The notes beneath the pieces were generated by a model. It searched no databases. It was not told the origin of the DNA and saw nothing but the letters and a program-made list of their open reading frames with translations. Below, in pieces: positions 21,807 through 35,362 of a stretch of DNA of 64,000 nt. How positions within the stretch are numbered: position 1 is the first letter of the stretch; every line of letters begins with the position of its first letter. The position numbers and the translations under genes are program-made. The stretch comes from Sympetrum striolatum (taxonomy: Eukaryota > Arthropoda > Insecta > Odonata > Libellulidae), in assembly GCA_947579665.1 (NCBI GenBank), contig OX388343.1, forward strand, positions 101,313,657 through 101,377,656, in the 5' to 3' direction.

Positions 21807-24800
21807 ATCCGATGTGAAGCACCCGAAATAGATGACCCGAGATCGATTATCAAGGTCGATGAATTGAGGTCGATGACTCCAGCCTGATGACGAGTGGCCG
21901 TTGACCAGAGCTCAAGGACAGGAGGTCGATGACCCCAGTTCGATGACAGGAGGTCGATGACCCCAGGTCGATGACCCGGGGTCGATGACCCTAGGTCAAT
22001 GGCTCGAGGTTAATGACCCGAGATCGATGACCCAAGGTCAATGACCCGAGGTCGATGACCCGAGGTCGATGACCCGAGGTCGATGACCCGAGGTCGATGA
22101 CCCGGGTTGGATGACCTGAGGTGGATGAACCGAGGTCAAAGACCCGAGGTGGATGACCCGAGGTCGATGACCTGGGGTCAATGACCCGGGGTCGTTGACC
22201 CAAGGTCATTGACCAGAGGTCATTGACCCGAGGTCATTTACCAGAGGTCATTGACCCGAGGTCATTGACCCGAGGTCTCTGACTATTGGTGGATGACCTG
22301 TAGGTCGATTTGGGAGGGTCGACTCCGGGTGATCGATTCCAGGAGGTCGATTCCGGAAGGTCGACTCCAGGAGGTCGACTCCGGAAGGTTGACTCCGGGA
22401 GGTCGACTCCGGGAGGTCGACTCCGAGAGGTCGACACAGGGAGGTCGACTCCGGGAGGTCAACTCCGGGAGGTTGACTCCGGGAGGTCGACTCCGGGAGG
22501 TCGATTCCGGGTGGTGTCCTCCGGGTGGTGTTCTCCCGGGAGGTCGACTCAGGGAGGTCGACTCCGGGAGGTCGACTCCGGGAGGTCGACTCAGGGAGGT
22601 CGACTCCGGGAGTTAGACTCCGGGAGGTCGACTCCGGGAGTATGACTCCGGGAGGTCGACTCCGGGTGGTCGACTCCGGGAGGTCGACTCTGGGAGGTAG
22701 ACTCCGGGAGGTCGACTCCGTGAGGTCGACTCCGGGAGGTCGACTCCGGGAGGTTGTCTCCGGGATTTCGACTCTTGGAGGTCCAATCTGGAAGGTCGAC
22801 TCCGGGAAGCGCGACCGGGAGGTCGACTCAGATTTTCGATTTGATTCTGATTGTGAGGACATTTCGGTGAAATAATTTATTTTCGATGCTTTTTTTCATA
22901 CATTTGCAAAGTCATGAAAAGTAAGGCAAAAGAGACGAAAAATAATTGACATTTCGGTAAAATTAACCAATTTCGAAGCTTTCTTTGATCATATCTTGGC
23001 AAAATTAGGAAAACTAAGCCAAAATAGAGGGAAAAGATTGAAATTTCAGTAAAATTCTTCGTTTTCGATGCTTTTTTCGATCATATCATGAAAAAATCAC
23101 TAAAAATTAAGACAATATTGACGAAAAAAGAATGATTTTTATGTGAAATTAACCCTTTTCGAAGCTTTTTTCGATCATGTAAAAGCAAAATCACGAATAT
23201 TAAGGTAAAATAGACGAAAAAAGTTTGAAATATCTGTGAAAATATCCGTTTTCAATGCTATTTGCGATCATATCTTGGCAAAATCTTGAAAACTATGGCA
23301 TATTAAAGGAAAAAGTATGAAATTTAAATAAATTTTCTTTTATTGATGCTTGTTTTGATCATATCTAGGCAAATTCACGAAAACTAAGGAAAAATAGAGG
23401 AAAAAGATTGAAAATTCGCTGAAATAATCCGTTTTCGATACTTCTTTCGATCATATCTTGGCAAAATCACCAAAAAATTAAGGCAAAATTGAGGAAAAAA
23501 GTTTTAATTTTTGTGAAAATATCCGTTTACGATGCTTTTTTCGATCATATCTTGCCAAAATCACGAAAACTAAGGAAAAATATAGGAAAAGGATTGAAAT
23601 TACGGTGAAATTATTCGTTTTTGATGTTTTTCTTGATCATATCTTGGAAAAATCAAGAAAATTAACGAAAAATAGTATAGAAAAGATTGAAATTTCTGTG
23701 AAAATATCCGTTTTCCATGAATTTTTCGATCATATCCTGGCAAAATCACGAAAAGTAAGGCAAACTAGAGGAAAAAGTTTCAAATTTCGCTGAAATTATC
23801 CGTTTTCGATGCTTATTTCGATCATATCATGGAAAAATCACTAAAAATGAAGACAAAATAGACGAAAAAAGATTGATTTTTATGTGAAATTAACCGTTTT
23901 CGATGCTTTTTTCGATCATGTAAAAGCAAAATCACGAATATTAAGGCAAAATAGACGAAAAAGATTGATATTGAGGTGAAATTTTCCGTTTTCGATGCAT
24001 TTTTCGATCATGTCAAGGCAAAACACGAAAAGTAAGGTAACATATACAAAAAAGGATTGAAATTTCGATGAAATTATATTTTACGATGATTCTTGGTTCA
24101 TATCTTTGCAAAATCACGAAAAGTAGAGCAAAGTAGACGAAAAAATATTGATTCTTCAGTGAAGACTCCGGGAAGCGCGACCTGGAGGTCGACTCAGTGT
24201 GGTCGATTTGATTTTGATTGTGAGGAAATTTCGGTAAAATAATTTATTTTCGATGCTTTTTTTGATACATTTGCAAAGTCACGAAAAGTAAGGCAAAAGA
24301 GACGAAAAATAATTGAAATTTCGGTAAAATTATTCAATTTCGATGCTTTTTTCGATCATGTAAAAGCAAAATCACGAATAGTAAGGTAAAATAGACGAAA
24401 AAAGATTGTAATTTTGGGGAAATTATCCGTTTTCAATCCTTTTTTCCATCATATCTTCGCAAAACAAGAGAATCTAAGCCATAATAGAGGAAAAAGATTG
24501 AAATTTAGGTGAAATTCTTCGTTTTCGATGCTTTCTTCGATCATATCTTGGTAAAAAACGAAATTTAAGGTAAATTTACGAAAACAAGATTTAAATTTAA
24601 GTGAAATTATGCGTTTTCGAACCATTTACTATCAAATCTTTCCAAAATCACGAAAAGTAAGGCAAGATAGACGAAAAAATATTGAAATTTCGGTGAAATT
24701 AACCGTTATCGATGCTTTTTTCGTTCATATATTGGCTAAATCACGAAAACAAAGGAAACATAGAGGAAAAAGAATGAAATTTCGGTGAAATTTTCTCTTT

Positions 24801-24937
24801 TGATACTTTTTTCAATAGAATTTCTTTAAAAAAACGTATCGATTTACGCTGCTCTTGATCGAGTTATAGTCAAATTCCCGAGGTGAACGACATGAAGTGA
24901 ATGACCAGAGATCACCAACTAAGACTTAAAGACAACG
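21807..24937 (+). repeat. Satellite unit U8 (3,131 bp)
   Basis: Block A 21807-22291, block B 22292-22797, junction C 22798-22883, AT block D 22884-24797 (1,914 bp) with an internal C-like element at 24163, element E 24798-24937. Block B has unusual members, ggtggtgtcctccgggtggt then gttctcccggg, near 22,510-22,540, and a shortened C (cagattttcgatttg instead of cagcgttgtcgatttg). It is the counterpart of U12, whose A+B part is one 14-mer longer to within 1 bp. Confidence 0.9.
24163..24249 (+). repeat. Orphan C-like element in U8
   Basis: Copy of junction C lying directly between 92-mers, with no 14-mer array before it. It is preceded by ttgattcttcagtgaa and reads gcgcgacctggaggtcgac, then cagtgtggtcgatttg. 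The same left join occurs in all nine orphan copies, so they have one origin. It is probably the scar of a lost A+B block. Confidence 0.85.
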
Positions 24938-27900
24938 ATCCGATGTGAAGGACCCGAAATAGATGACCCGAGATCGATTATCAAGGTCGATGAATTGAGG
25001 TCGAGGGCTTAGCCTGATGACCAGTGGCCTTTGACCAGAGCTCAATGACACGAGGAAGATGACCCGAGCTCGATTACCCGAGATCGATGACCCGGGGTCG
25101 ACGAAAAAAGGTCGAAGAACCGAAGCCGAAGAAACGAGGTATATGACCCGAGGTCGATCACTCGAGGTCAATGACCCGAGGTCGATAACCAGAGGTAAAT
25201 GACCCGAGGTCGAGGACAGGAGGTCGATGACCCCAGGTCGATGACAGGAGGTCAATGACCCCAGGTCGATGACCCGGGGTCGATGACCCTAGGTCAATGG
25301 CTTTAGGTCAATAACCCGAGATCGATGACCCGAGGTCATTAACCAGAGGTCATTGACCCGAGGTCGATGACCCGGGTTGGATGACCTGAGGTGGACGAAC
25401 CGAGGTCAAAGACCCGAGGTGGATGACCCGAGGTCGATGACCCGTGGTCAATGACCCGGGTTCGTTGACCCGAGGTCATTGACCCGAGGTCATTTACCAG
25501 AGGTCATTGACCCGAGGTCATTGACCCGAGGTCTCTGACACCTAGTGGATGACCTGTAGGTCGATTTGGGAGGGTCGACTCCGGGTGATCGATTCCAGGA
25601 GGTCGATTCCGGAAGGTCGACTCCAGGAGGTCGACTCCGGAAGGTTGACTCCGGGAGGTCGACTCCAGGAGGTCGACTCTGGGAGGTCGACACCGGGAGG
25701 TTGACTCCGGGAGGTCGACTCCGGGAGATCCACTCCGGGAGGTCGGCTCCGGGAGTTCGACTTCGGGAGGTTGGTTCCGGGATTTCGACTGTGGGATTTC
25801 GACTCTTGGAGGTCCACTCCGGAAGGTCGACTCCGGGAAGCGCGACCGGGAGGTCGACTCAACGTTGTCGATTTGATTTTGATTGTGAGGACATTTCGGT
25901 AAAATAATTTATTTCCGATGCATTTTTTGATACATTTGCAAAGTCACGAAAAGTAAGGCAAAAGAGACGAAAAATTATTGAAATTTCGGTAAAATTAACC
26001 AATTTCGAAGCTTTCTTTGATCATATCTTGGCAAAATTAGGAAAACTAAGCCAAAATAGAGGGAAAAGATTGAAATTTCAGTAATATTCTTCGTTTTCGA
26101 TGCTTTTTTCGATCATATCATGAAAAAATCACTAAAAATTAAGACAAAATTGACGAAAAAAGATTAATTTTTATGTGAAAATAACCGTTTTCGATGTTTT
26201 TTCGATCATGTAAAAGCAAAATCACGAATAGTAAGGTAAAATAGACGAAAAAAGTTTGAAATATCTGTGAAAATATCCGTTTTCAATGCTATTTGCGATC
26301 ATATCTTGGCAAAATCTTGAAAACTATGGCATATTAGAGGAAAAAGTATGAAATTTCAATTAAATTTTCTTTTATTGATGCTTGTTTCGATCATATCTAG
26401 GCAAACTCAAGAAAACTAAGGAAAAATAGAGGAGAAAGATTGAAATTTCGCTAATATAATCCGTTTTCGATGCTTATTTCGATCGTATCATGGAAAAATC
26501 ACTAAAAATGAAGACAAAATAGACGAAAAAAGATTGATTTTTATGTGAAATTAACCGTTTTCGATTCTTTTTTCGATCATGTAAAAGCAAAATCACGAAT
26601 AGTAAGGCAAAATAGACGAAAAAGATTGATATTTAGGTGAAATTATCCGTTTTCGATGCTTTTTTCGATCATTCCCCAGGCAAAATCACGAAAAGTAAGG
26701 TAACATATACAAAAAAGGATTGAAATTTCGATGAAATTATTTTTTACGATGATTCTTGGTTCATATCTTTGCAAAATCACGAAAAGTAGAGCAAAGTAGA
26801 CGAAAAAATATTGATTCTTCAGTGAAGACTCCGGGAAGCGCGACCTGGAGGTCGACTCAGTGTGGTCGATTTGATTTTAATTGTGAGGACATTTCGGTAA
26901 AATAATTTATTTTCGATTCTTTTTTTGATACATTTGCAAAGTCACGAAATGTAAGGCAAAAGAAACGAAAAATAATTGAAATTTCGGTAAAATAATTCAA
27001 TTTCGATGCTTTTTTCGATCATATCATGGAAAAATCACTAAAAATTAAGACAAAATAGACGAAAAAAGATTGATTTTTATGTGAAATTAACCGTTTTCGA
27101 TGCTTTTTTCGATCATGTAAAAGCAAAATCACGAATAGTAGGGTAAAATAGACGAAAAAAGATTGAAATATCTGTGAAAATATCCGTTTTCAATTCTATT
27201 TGCGATCATATCTTGAAAAATCTGGAAAACTATGGATTATTAGAGAAAGAAGTATGAAATTTCAATGAAATTTTCTTTTATTGATGCTTTTTTCGATCAT
27301 ATCTTGGCAAAATCACGAAAACTAAGGAAAAATAGAGGAGAAAGATTGAAAATTCGCTGAAATAATACGTTTTCGATACTTCTTTCGATCATATCTTGGC
27401 AAAAGCACCAAAAAATTAAGGCAAAATTGAGAAAAAAGTTTAAATTTTTGTGAAAATATCCGTTTACGATGCTTTTTTCGATCATATCTTGGAAAAATTT
27501 CGAAAACTAAGGAAAAATATAGGAAAAGGATTGACATTTCGGTGAAATTATTCGTTTTTGATGTTTTTCTTGATCATATCTTGGAAAAATCAAGAAAATT
27601 AACGAAAAATAGTATAGAAAAGATTGAAATTTCTGTGAAAATATCCGTTTTCCATGATTTTTTCGATCATATCCTGACAAAATAAGAAAAATAAGGAAAA
27701 CTAGAGGAAAAAGTTTCAAATTTCGCTGAAATTAACCGTTATCGATGCTTTTTTCATTCATATATTGGCTAAATCACGAAAACATAGGAAACATTGAGGA
27801 TAAAGAATGAAATTTCGGTCAAATTTTCTCTTTTGACACTTTTTTCAATAGAATTTCTTTATAAAAACGTATCGATTTACGCTGCTCTTTATCGAGTTAT

Positions 27901-27970
27901 AGTCCAAGTCCCGAGGTGAATGACATGATGTGAATGACCAGAGGTCACCAACTAAGACTAAAAGACAACG
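24938..27970 (+). repeat. Satellite unit U9 (3,033 bp)
   Basis: Block A 24938-25547, block B 25548-25828, junction C 25829-25915, AT block D 25916-27830 (1,915 bp) with an internal C-like element at 26827, element E 27831-27970. The block A signature is gaggtatatgacccgaggtc. C to internal C is 998 bp. U13 is its counterpart, and U17 and U19 share its block A body and block B. A+B length is 891 bp in both U9 and U13. Confidence 0.9.
26827..26913 (+). repeat. Orphan C-like element in U9
   Basis: Same element and same left join as in U8, 998 bp after the true junction C of this unit. It has gattttaattgtgagg where most copies have gattttgattgtgagg, a variant also present at 37879 and 52197. Confidence 0.85.
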
Positions 27971-30169
27971 ATCCGATGTGAAGGACCCGAAATAGATGAC
28001 CCGAGTACGATAATCAAGGTCGATGAATTGAGGTCAATGACTCCAGCCTGATGACCAGTGGCCGTTGACCAGAGCTCCATGACACGAGGCCGATGACCCG
28101 AGCTCGATTACCCGAGATCGATGACCCGAGGTCGACGAAAAAAGGTCAAAGAACCGAAGCCGAAGAAACGAGGTCGATGACCCGTGGTCGATCACTCGAG
28201 GTCAATGACCCGAGGTCGATGACCAGAGGTCAATGACTCGAGGTCGATGACAGGAGGTCGATGACCCGAGGTCGATGACAGGAGGTCGATGACCCCAGGT
28301 CGATGACCCGAGGTCGATGACCCTAGGTCAATGGCTCCAGCTCAATGACCCGAGATCGATGACCCGAGGTCAATGACACGAGGTCAATGACCCGAGGTCA
28401 ATGACCCGAGGTCGATGACCCGAGATCGATGACCCGGGTTTGATGACCTGAGTTGGATGAACCGAGGTCAATGACCCGAATTCGATTACCCGAGGTCAAT
28501 GACCCGAGATCGATGACCAAGGTTTGATGACCTGAGGTGGATGAACCGAGGTCAATGACCCGAGGTGGATGACCCGAGGTCGATGACCCGGGGTCAATGA
28601 CCCAGGGTTGTTGACCCGAGGTCATTGACCCGAGGTCGTTGACCCGAGGTCATTGACCCGAGGTCATTCAACAGAGGTCATTGACCAATGGTCATTGACC
28701 CGAGGCCGCTGACCCCTGTTGGATGACCTGTAGGTCGATTTGGGAGGGTCGATTCCGGGTGATCGATTCCGGGAGGTCGATTACGGAAGGTCGACTCCTG
28801 GAGGTTGACTCAGGGAGGTCGACTCCGGGGGTTCGACTCCGGGAGGTCGACTCCGGGTGGTCGACTCCGGGAGGTCGACTCCGGGAGGTTGTCTCCGGGA
28901 TTTCGACTCTTGGAGGTCCACTCCGGAAGGTCGACTCCGGGAAGCGCGAACGGGAGGTCGACTCAGCGTTTTCGATTTGATTCTGATTGTGAGGACATTT
29001 CGGTGAAATAATTTATTTTAGATGCTTTTTTTCATACATTTGCAAAGTCACGAAAAGTAAGGCAAAAGCGACGAAAAATAATTGAAATTTCGGTAAAATT
29101 AACCAATTTCGGAGCTTTCTTTGATCATATCTTGGCAAAATTACGAAAATTAAGGCAAAATAGAGGGAAAAGATTGAAATTTCAGTAAAATTCTTCGTTT
29201 TCGATGCTTTTTTCGATCATATCATGGAAAAATCACTAAAAATTAAGACAAAATAGATGAAAAAAGATTGATTTTTATGTGAAATTAACCGTTTTCGATG
29301 CTTTTTTCGATCGTGTAAAAGCAAAATCACGAATAGTAAGGTAAAATAGACGAAAAAAGATTGAAATATCTGTGAAAATATCCGTTTTCAATTCTATTTG
29401 CGATCATATCTTGAAAAATCTGGAAAACTATGGATTATTAGAGAAAGAAGTATGAAATTTCAATGAAATTTTCTTTTATTGATGCTTTTTTCGATCATAT
29501 CTTGGCAAAATCACGAAAACTAAGGAAAAATAGAGGAGAAAGATTGAAAATTCGCTGAAATAATACGTTTTCGATACTTCTTTCGATCATATCTTGGCAA
29601 AAGCACCAAAAAATTAAGGCAAAATTGAGAAAAAAGTTTAAATTTTTGTGAAAATATCCGTTTACGATGCTTTTTTCGATCATATCTTGGAAAATTTTCG
29701 AAAACTAAGGAAAAATATAGGAAAAGGATTGACATTTCGGTGAAATTATTCGTTTTTGATGTTTTTCTTGATCATATCTTGGAAAAATCAAGAAAATTAA
29801 CGAAAAATAGTATAGAAAAGATTGAAATTTCTGTGAAAATATCCGTTTTCCATGATTTTTTCGATCATATCCTGACAAAATCACGAAAACTAAGGAAAAC
29901 TAGAGGAAAAAGTTTCAAATTTCGCTGAAATTAACCGTTATCGATGCTTTTTTCATTCATATATTGGCTAAATCACGAAAACAAAGGAAACATTGAGGAT
30001 AAAGAATGAAATTTCGGTCAAATTTTCTCTTTTGACACTTTTTTCAATAGAATTTCTTTATAAAAACGTATCGATTTACGCTGCTCTTTATCGAGTTATA
30101 GTCCAAGTCCCGAGGTTTATGACATGATGTGAATGACCAGAGTTCACCAACTAAGACTAAAAGACAACG
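27971..30169 (+). repeat. Satellite unit U10 (2,199 bp)
   Basis: Block A 27971-28721, block B 28722-28932 (short, about 15 monomers), junction C 28933-29019 with gcgcgaacggg for gcgcgaccggg, AT block D 29020-30029 (1,010 bp, 11 monomers), element E 30030-30169. U14 is an equal-length near copy at an offset of 11,053 bp. I noticed only scattered single-base differences, for example gagtacgataatc here against gagatcgataatc there. Confidence 0.9.
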
Positions 30170-32217
30170 ATCCGATGTGAAGGACCCGAAATAGATGACC
30201 CGAGATCGATAATCAAGGTCGATGAATTGAGGTCAATGACTCCAGCCTGGTGACCAGTGGCCGTTGACCAGAGCTCCATGACACGAGGCCGATGACCCGA
30301 GCTCGATTACCCGAGATCGATGACCCGAGGTCGACGAAAAAAGGTCAAAGAACCGAAGCCGAAGAAACGAGGTCGATGACCCGAGGTCGATCACTCGAGG
30401 TCACTGACCCGAGGTCGATGACCAGAGGTCAATGACCCGAGGTCGATGACAGGAGGTCGATGACCCGAGGTCGATGACAGGAGGTCGATGACCCCAGGTC
30501 GATGACCCGAGGTCGATGACCCTAGGTCAATGGCTCCAGCTCAATGACCCGAGATCGATGACCCGAGGTCAATGACACGAGGTCAATGACCCGAGGTCAA
30601 TGACCCGAGGTCATTGACCCGAGATCGATGACCCGGGTTTGATGACCTGAGTTGAATGAACCGAGGTCAATGACCCGAATTCGATTACCCGAGGTCAATG
30701 ACCCGAGATCGATGACCAAGGTTTGATGACCTGAGGTGGATGAACCGAGGTCAATGACCCGAGGTGGATGACCCGAGGTCGATGACCCGGGGTCAATGAC
30801 CCAGGGTTGTTGACCCGAGGTCGTTGACCCGAGGTCATTGACCCGAGGTCATTCAACAGAGGTCATTGACCCGAGGCCTCTGACCCCTGTTGGATGACCT
30901 GTAGGTCGATTTGGGAGGGTCGACTCCGGGTGATCGATTCCGGGAGGTCGATTACGGAAGGTCGACTCCGGGGGTTCGACTCCGGGAGGTCGACTCCGGG
31001 TGGTCGACTCCGGGAGGTCGACTCCGGGAGGTTGTCTCCGGGATTTCGACTCTTGGAGGTCCACTCCGGAAGGTCGACTCCGGGAAGCGCGAACGGGAGG
31101 TCGACTCAGCGTTTTCGATTTGATTCTGATTGTGAGGACATTTCGGTGAAATAATTTATTTTAGATGCTTTTTTTCATAGATTTGCAAAGTCACGAAAAG
31201 TAAGGCAAAAGAGACGAAAAATAATTGAAATTTCGGTAAAATTAACCAATTTCGGAGCTTTCTTTGATCATATCTTGGCAAAATTACGAAAACTAAGGCA
31301 AAATAGAGGGAAAAGATTGAAATTTCAGTAAAATTCTTCGTTTTCGATGATTTTTTCGATCATATCATGGAAAAATCACTAAAAATTAAGAAAAATAGAT
31401 GAAAAAAGATTGATTTTTATGTGAAATTAACCGTTTTCGATGCTTTTTTCGATCATGTAAAAGCAAAATAACGAATAGTAAGGTAAAATAGACGAAAAAA
31501 GATTGAAATATCTGTGAAAATATCCGCTTTCAAATCTATTTGCGATCATATCTAGAAAAATCACTAAAAATGAAGACAAAATAGACGAAAAAAGATTGAT
31601 TTTTATGTGAAATTAACCGTTTTCGATGCTTTTTTCGATCATGTAAAAGCAAAATCACGAATAGTAAGGTAAAATAGACGAAAAAAGATTGTAATTTTGG
31701 GGAAATTACCCGTTTTCTATGCTTTATTCCATCATATCTTCGCAAAACTAGAGAATCTAAGCCATAATAGAGGAAAAAGATTGAAATTTAGGTGAACTTC
31801 TTCGTTTTCGATGCTTTCTTCGATCATATCTTGGTAAAAAACGAAATTTAAGGTAAATTTACGAAAACAAGATTTAAATTTAGGTGAAATTATGCGTTTT
31901 CGATCCATTCATTATCAAATCTTTCCAAAATTGAAAAGTAAGGCAAGATAGACGAAAAAATATTGAAACATCGGTGAAATTAACCGTTATCGATGCTTTT
32001 TTCGTTCATATATTGGCTAAATCACGAAAACAAAGGAAACATAGATGATAAAGAATGAAATTTCGGTGAAATTTTCTCTTTTGATACTTTTTCAATAGAA
32101 TTTCTTTAAAAAAACGTATCGATTTACGCTGCTCTTTATCGAGTTATAGTCAAATTCCCGAGGTGAACGACATGATGTGAATCACCAGAGATCACCAACT
32201 AAGACCTAAAGACAACG
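30170..32217 (+). repeat. Satellite unit U11 (2,048 bp)
   Basis: Block A 30170-30892, block B 30893-31075 (about 13 monomers), junction C 31076-31162, AT block D 31163-32078 (916 bp, 10 monomers), element E 32079-32217 (139 bp, one T short). The block A markers are cagcctggtgaccag and gaggtcactgacccg. U15 is the near-identical counterpart, and U20 carries its body. Confidence 0.9.
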
Positions 32218-35200
32218 ATCCGATGTGAAGCACCCGAAATAGATGACCCGAGATCGATTATCAAGGTCGATGAATTGAGGTCGATGACTCCAGCCTGATG
32301 ACCAGTGGCCGTTGACCAGAGCTCAAGAACAGGAGGTCGATGACACCAGGTCGATGACAGGAGGTCGATGACCCAAGGTCGATGACCCGGGGTCGATGAC
32401 CCTAGGTCAATGGCTAAAGGTCAATGACCCGATATCGATGACCCAAGGTCAATGACCCGAGGTCGATGACCCGAGGTCGATGACCCGAGGTCGATGACCC
32501 GGGTTGGATGACCTGAGGTGGATGAACCGAGGTCAAAGACCCAAGGTGGATGACCCGAGGTCGATGACCTGGGGTCAATGACCCGGGGTCGTTGACCCAA
32601 GGTCATTGACCAGAGGTCATTGACCCGAGGTCATTTACCAGAGGTCATTGACCCGAGGTCATTGACCCGAGGTCTCTGACTATTGGTGGATGACCTGTAG
32701 GTTGATTTGGGAGGGTCGACTCCGGGTGATCGATTCCAGGAGGTCGATTCCGGAAGGTCGACTCCAGGAGGTCGACTCCGGAAGGTTGACTCCGGGAGGT
32801 CGACTCCGGGAGGTCGACTCCGAGAGGTCGACACTGGGAGGTCGACTCCGGGAGGTCAACTCCGGGAGGTCGACTCCGGGAGGTCGACACCGGGAGGTCG
32901 ACTCCGGGTGGTGTCCTCCGGGAGGTCGACTCAGGGAGGTCGACTCCGGGAGGTCGACTCCGGGAGGCCGACTCCGGGAGGTCGACTCCGGGAGGTCGAC
33001 TCCGGGAGGTCGACTCAGGGAGGTCGACTCCGGGAGTTAGACTCCGGGAGGTCGACTCCGGGAGTTTGACTCCGGGAGGTCGACTCCCGGTGGTCGACTC
33101 CGGGATGTCGACTCTGGGAGGTAGACTCCGGGAGGTCGACTCCGTGAGGTCGACTCCGGGAGGTCGACTCCGGGAGGTTGTCTCCGGGATTTCGACTCTT
33201 GGAGGTCCAATCCGGAAGGTCGACTCCGGGAAGCGCGACCGGGAGGTCGACTCAGATTTTCGATTTGATTCTGATTGTGAGGACATTTCGGTGAAATAAT
33301 TTATTTTCGATGCTTTTTTTCATACATTTGCAAAGTCATGAAAAGTAAGGCAAAAGAGACGAAAAATAATTGACATTTCGGTAAAATTAACCAATTTCGA
33401 AGCTTTCTTTGATCATATCTTGGCAAAATTAGGAAAACTAAGCCAAAATAGAGGGAAAAGATTGAAATTTCAGTAAAATTCTTCGTTTTCGACGCTTTTT
33501 TCGATCATATCATGAAAAAATCACTAAAAATTAAGACAAAATTGACGAAAAAAGAATGATTTTTATGTGAAATTAACCCTTTTCGATGCTTTTTTCGATC
33601 ATGTAAAAGCAAAATCACGAATAGTAAGGTAAAATAGACGAAAAAAGTTTGAAATATCTGTGAAAATATCCGTTTTCAATGCTATTTGCGATCATATCTT
33701 CGCAAAATCTTGAAAACTATGGCATATTAGAGGAAATAGTATGAAATTTCAATTAAGTTTTCTTTTATTGATGCTTGTTTCGATCAAATCTAGGCAAATT
33801 CACGAAAACTAAGGAAAAATAGAGGAAAAAGATTGAAAATTCGCTGAAATAATCCGTTTTCGATACTTCTTTCGATCATATCCTGGCAAAATCACCAAAA
33901 AATCAAGGCAAAATTGAGGAAAAAAGTTTTAATTTTTGTGAAAATATCCGTTTACGATGCTTTTTTCGATCATATCTTGGCAAAATCACGAAAAATAAGG
34001 AAAAATATAGGAAAAGGATTGAAATTACGGTGAAATTATTCGTTTTTGATGTTTTTCTTGATCATATCTTGGAAAAATCAAGAAAATTAACGAAAAATAG
34101 TATAGAAAAGATTGAAATTTCTGTGAAAATATCCGTTTTCCATGATTTTTTCGATCATATCCTGGCAAAATCACGAAAAGTAAGGCAAACTAGAGGAAAA
34201 AGTTTCAAATTTCGCTGAAATTATCCGTTTTCGATGCTTATTTCGATCATATCATGGAAAAATCACTAAAAATGAAGACAAAATAGACGAAAAAAGATTG
34301 ATTTTTATGTGAAATTAACCGTTTTCGATGCTTTTTTCGATCATGTAAAAGCAAAATCACGAATATTAAGGCAAAATAGACGAAAAAGATTGATATTGAG
34401 GTGAAATTTTCCGTTTTCGATGCATTTTTCGATCATGTCAAGGCAAAACACGAAAAGTAAGGTAACATATACAAAAAAGGATTGAAATTTCGATGAAATT
34501 ATATTTTACGATGATTCTTGGTTCATATCTTTGCAAAATCACGAACAGTAGAGCAAAGTAGACGAAAAAATATTGATTCTTCAGTGAAGACTCCGGGAAG
34601 CGCGACCTGGAGGTCGACTCAGTGTGGTCGATTTGATTTTGATTGTGAGGAAATTTCGGTAAAATAATTTATTTTCGATGCTTTTTTTGATACATTTGCA
34701 AAGTCACGAAAAGTAAGGCAAAAGAGACGAAAAATAATTGAAATTTCGGTAAAATTATTCAATTTCGATGCTTTTTTCGATCATGTAAAAGCAAAATCAC
34801 GAATAGTAAGGTAAAATAGACGAAAAAAGATTGTAATTTTGGGGAAATTATCCGTTTTCAATCCTTTTTTCCATCATATCTTCGCAAAACAAGAGAATCT
34901 AAGCCATAATAGAGGAAAAAGATTGAAATTTAGGTGAAATTCTTCGTTTTCGATGCTTTCTTCGATCATATCTTGGTAAAAAACGAAATTTAAGGTAAAT
35001 TTACGAAAACAAGATTTAAATTTAAGTGAAATTATGCGTTTTCGAACCATTTACTATCAAATCTTTCCAAAATCACGAAAAGTAAGGCAAGATAGACGAA
35101 AAAATATTGAAATTTCGGTGAAATTAACCGTTATCGATGCTTTTTTCGTTCATATATTGGCTAAATCACGAAAACAAAGGAAACATAGAGGAAAAAGAAT

Positions 35201-35362
35201 GAAATTTCGGTGAAATTTTCTCTTTTGATACTTTTTTCAATAGAATTTCTTTAAAAAAACGTATCGATTTACGCTGCTCTTGATCGAGTTATAGTCAAAT
35301 TCCCGAGGTGAACGACATGAAGTGAATGACCAGAGATCACCAACTAAGACTTAAAGACAACG
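32218..35362 (+). repeat. Satellite unit U12 (3,145 bp)
   Basis: Block A 32218-32688, block B 32689-33221, junction C 33222-33307, AT block D 33308-35222 (1,915 bp) with an internal C-like element at 34589, element E 35223-35362. Counterpart of U8. C to internal C is 1,367 bp here and in U21, and 1,365 bp in U8. Block B retains the odd tggtgtcctccgggagg stretch once. Confidence 0.9.
34589..34675 (+). repeat. Orphan C-like element in U12
   Basis: Counterpart of the U8 copy, with the same gaggaaatttcggtaaaata ending and the same cttcagtgaa left join. Confidence 0.85.

Larger units (their letters stand above)
21807..32217 (+). repeat. Super-repeat copy 1 (U8-U11, 10,411 bp)
   Basis: Four units of 3,131, 3,033, 2,199 and 2,048 bp. 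The next 11,054 bp repeats them in the same order with lengths 3,145, 3,661, 2,199 and 2,049. Diagnostic variants also recur in phase, including the TATA-like or A-run form of the E element (minus, plus, plus, minus). Long stretches sit at constant offsets of 10,425 bp (U8-U9) and 11,053 bp (U10-U11). The 643-bp difference comes almost entirely from an extra 628 bp in U13. Confidence 0.88.

Noticed and set aside
22248..22862. Frame of just over 200 codons on the minus strand of U8
   Set aside because: Same cause: the PESTSRSRPPGVDL-type repeat from block B running into block A. The equivalent in U12 is longer only because 14-mers were added.
24938..27970. Internal C-like elements as ends of separate, very short units
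   Set aside because: They lack the E element, unit start, block A, B cue and block B, so I treat them as scars inside D rather than unit boundaries.
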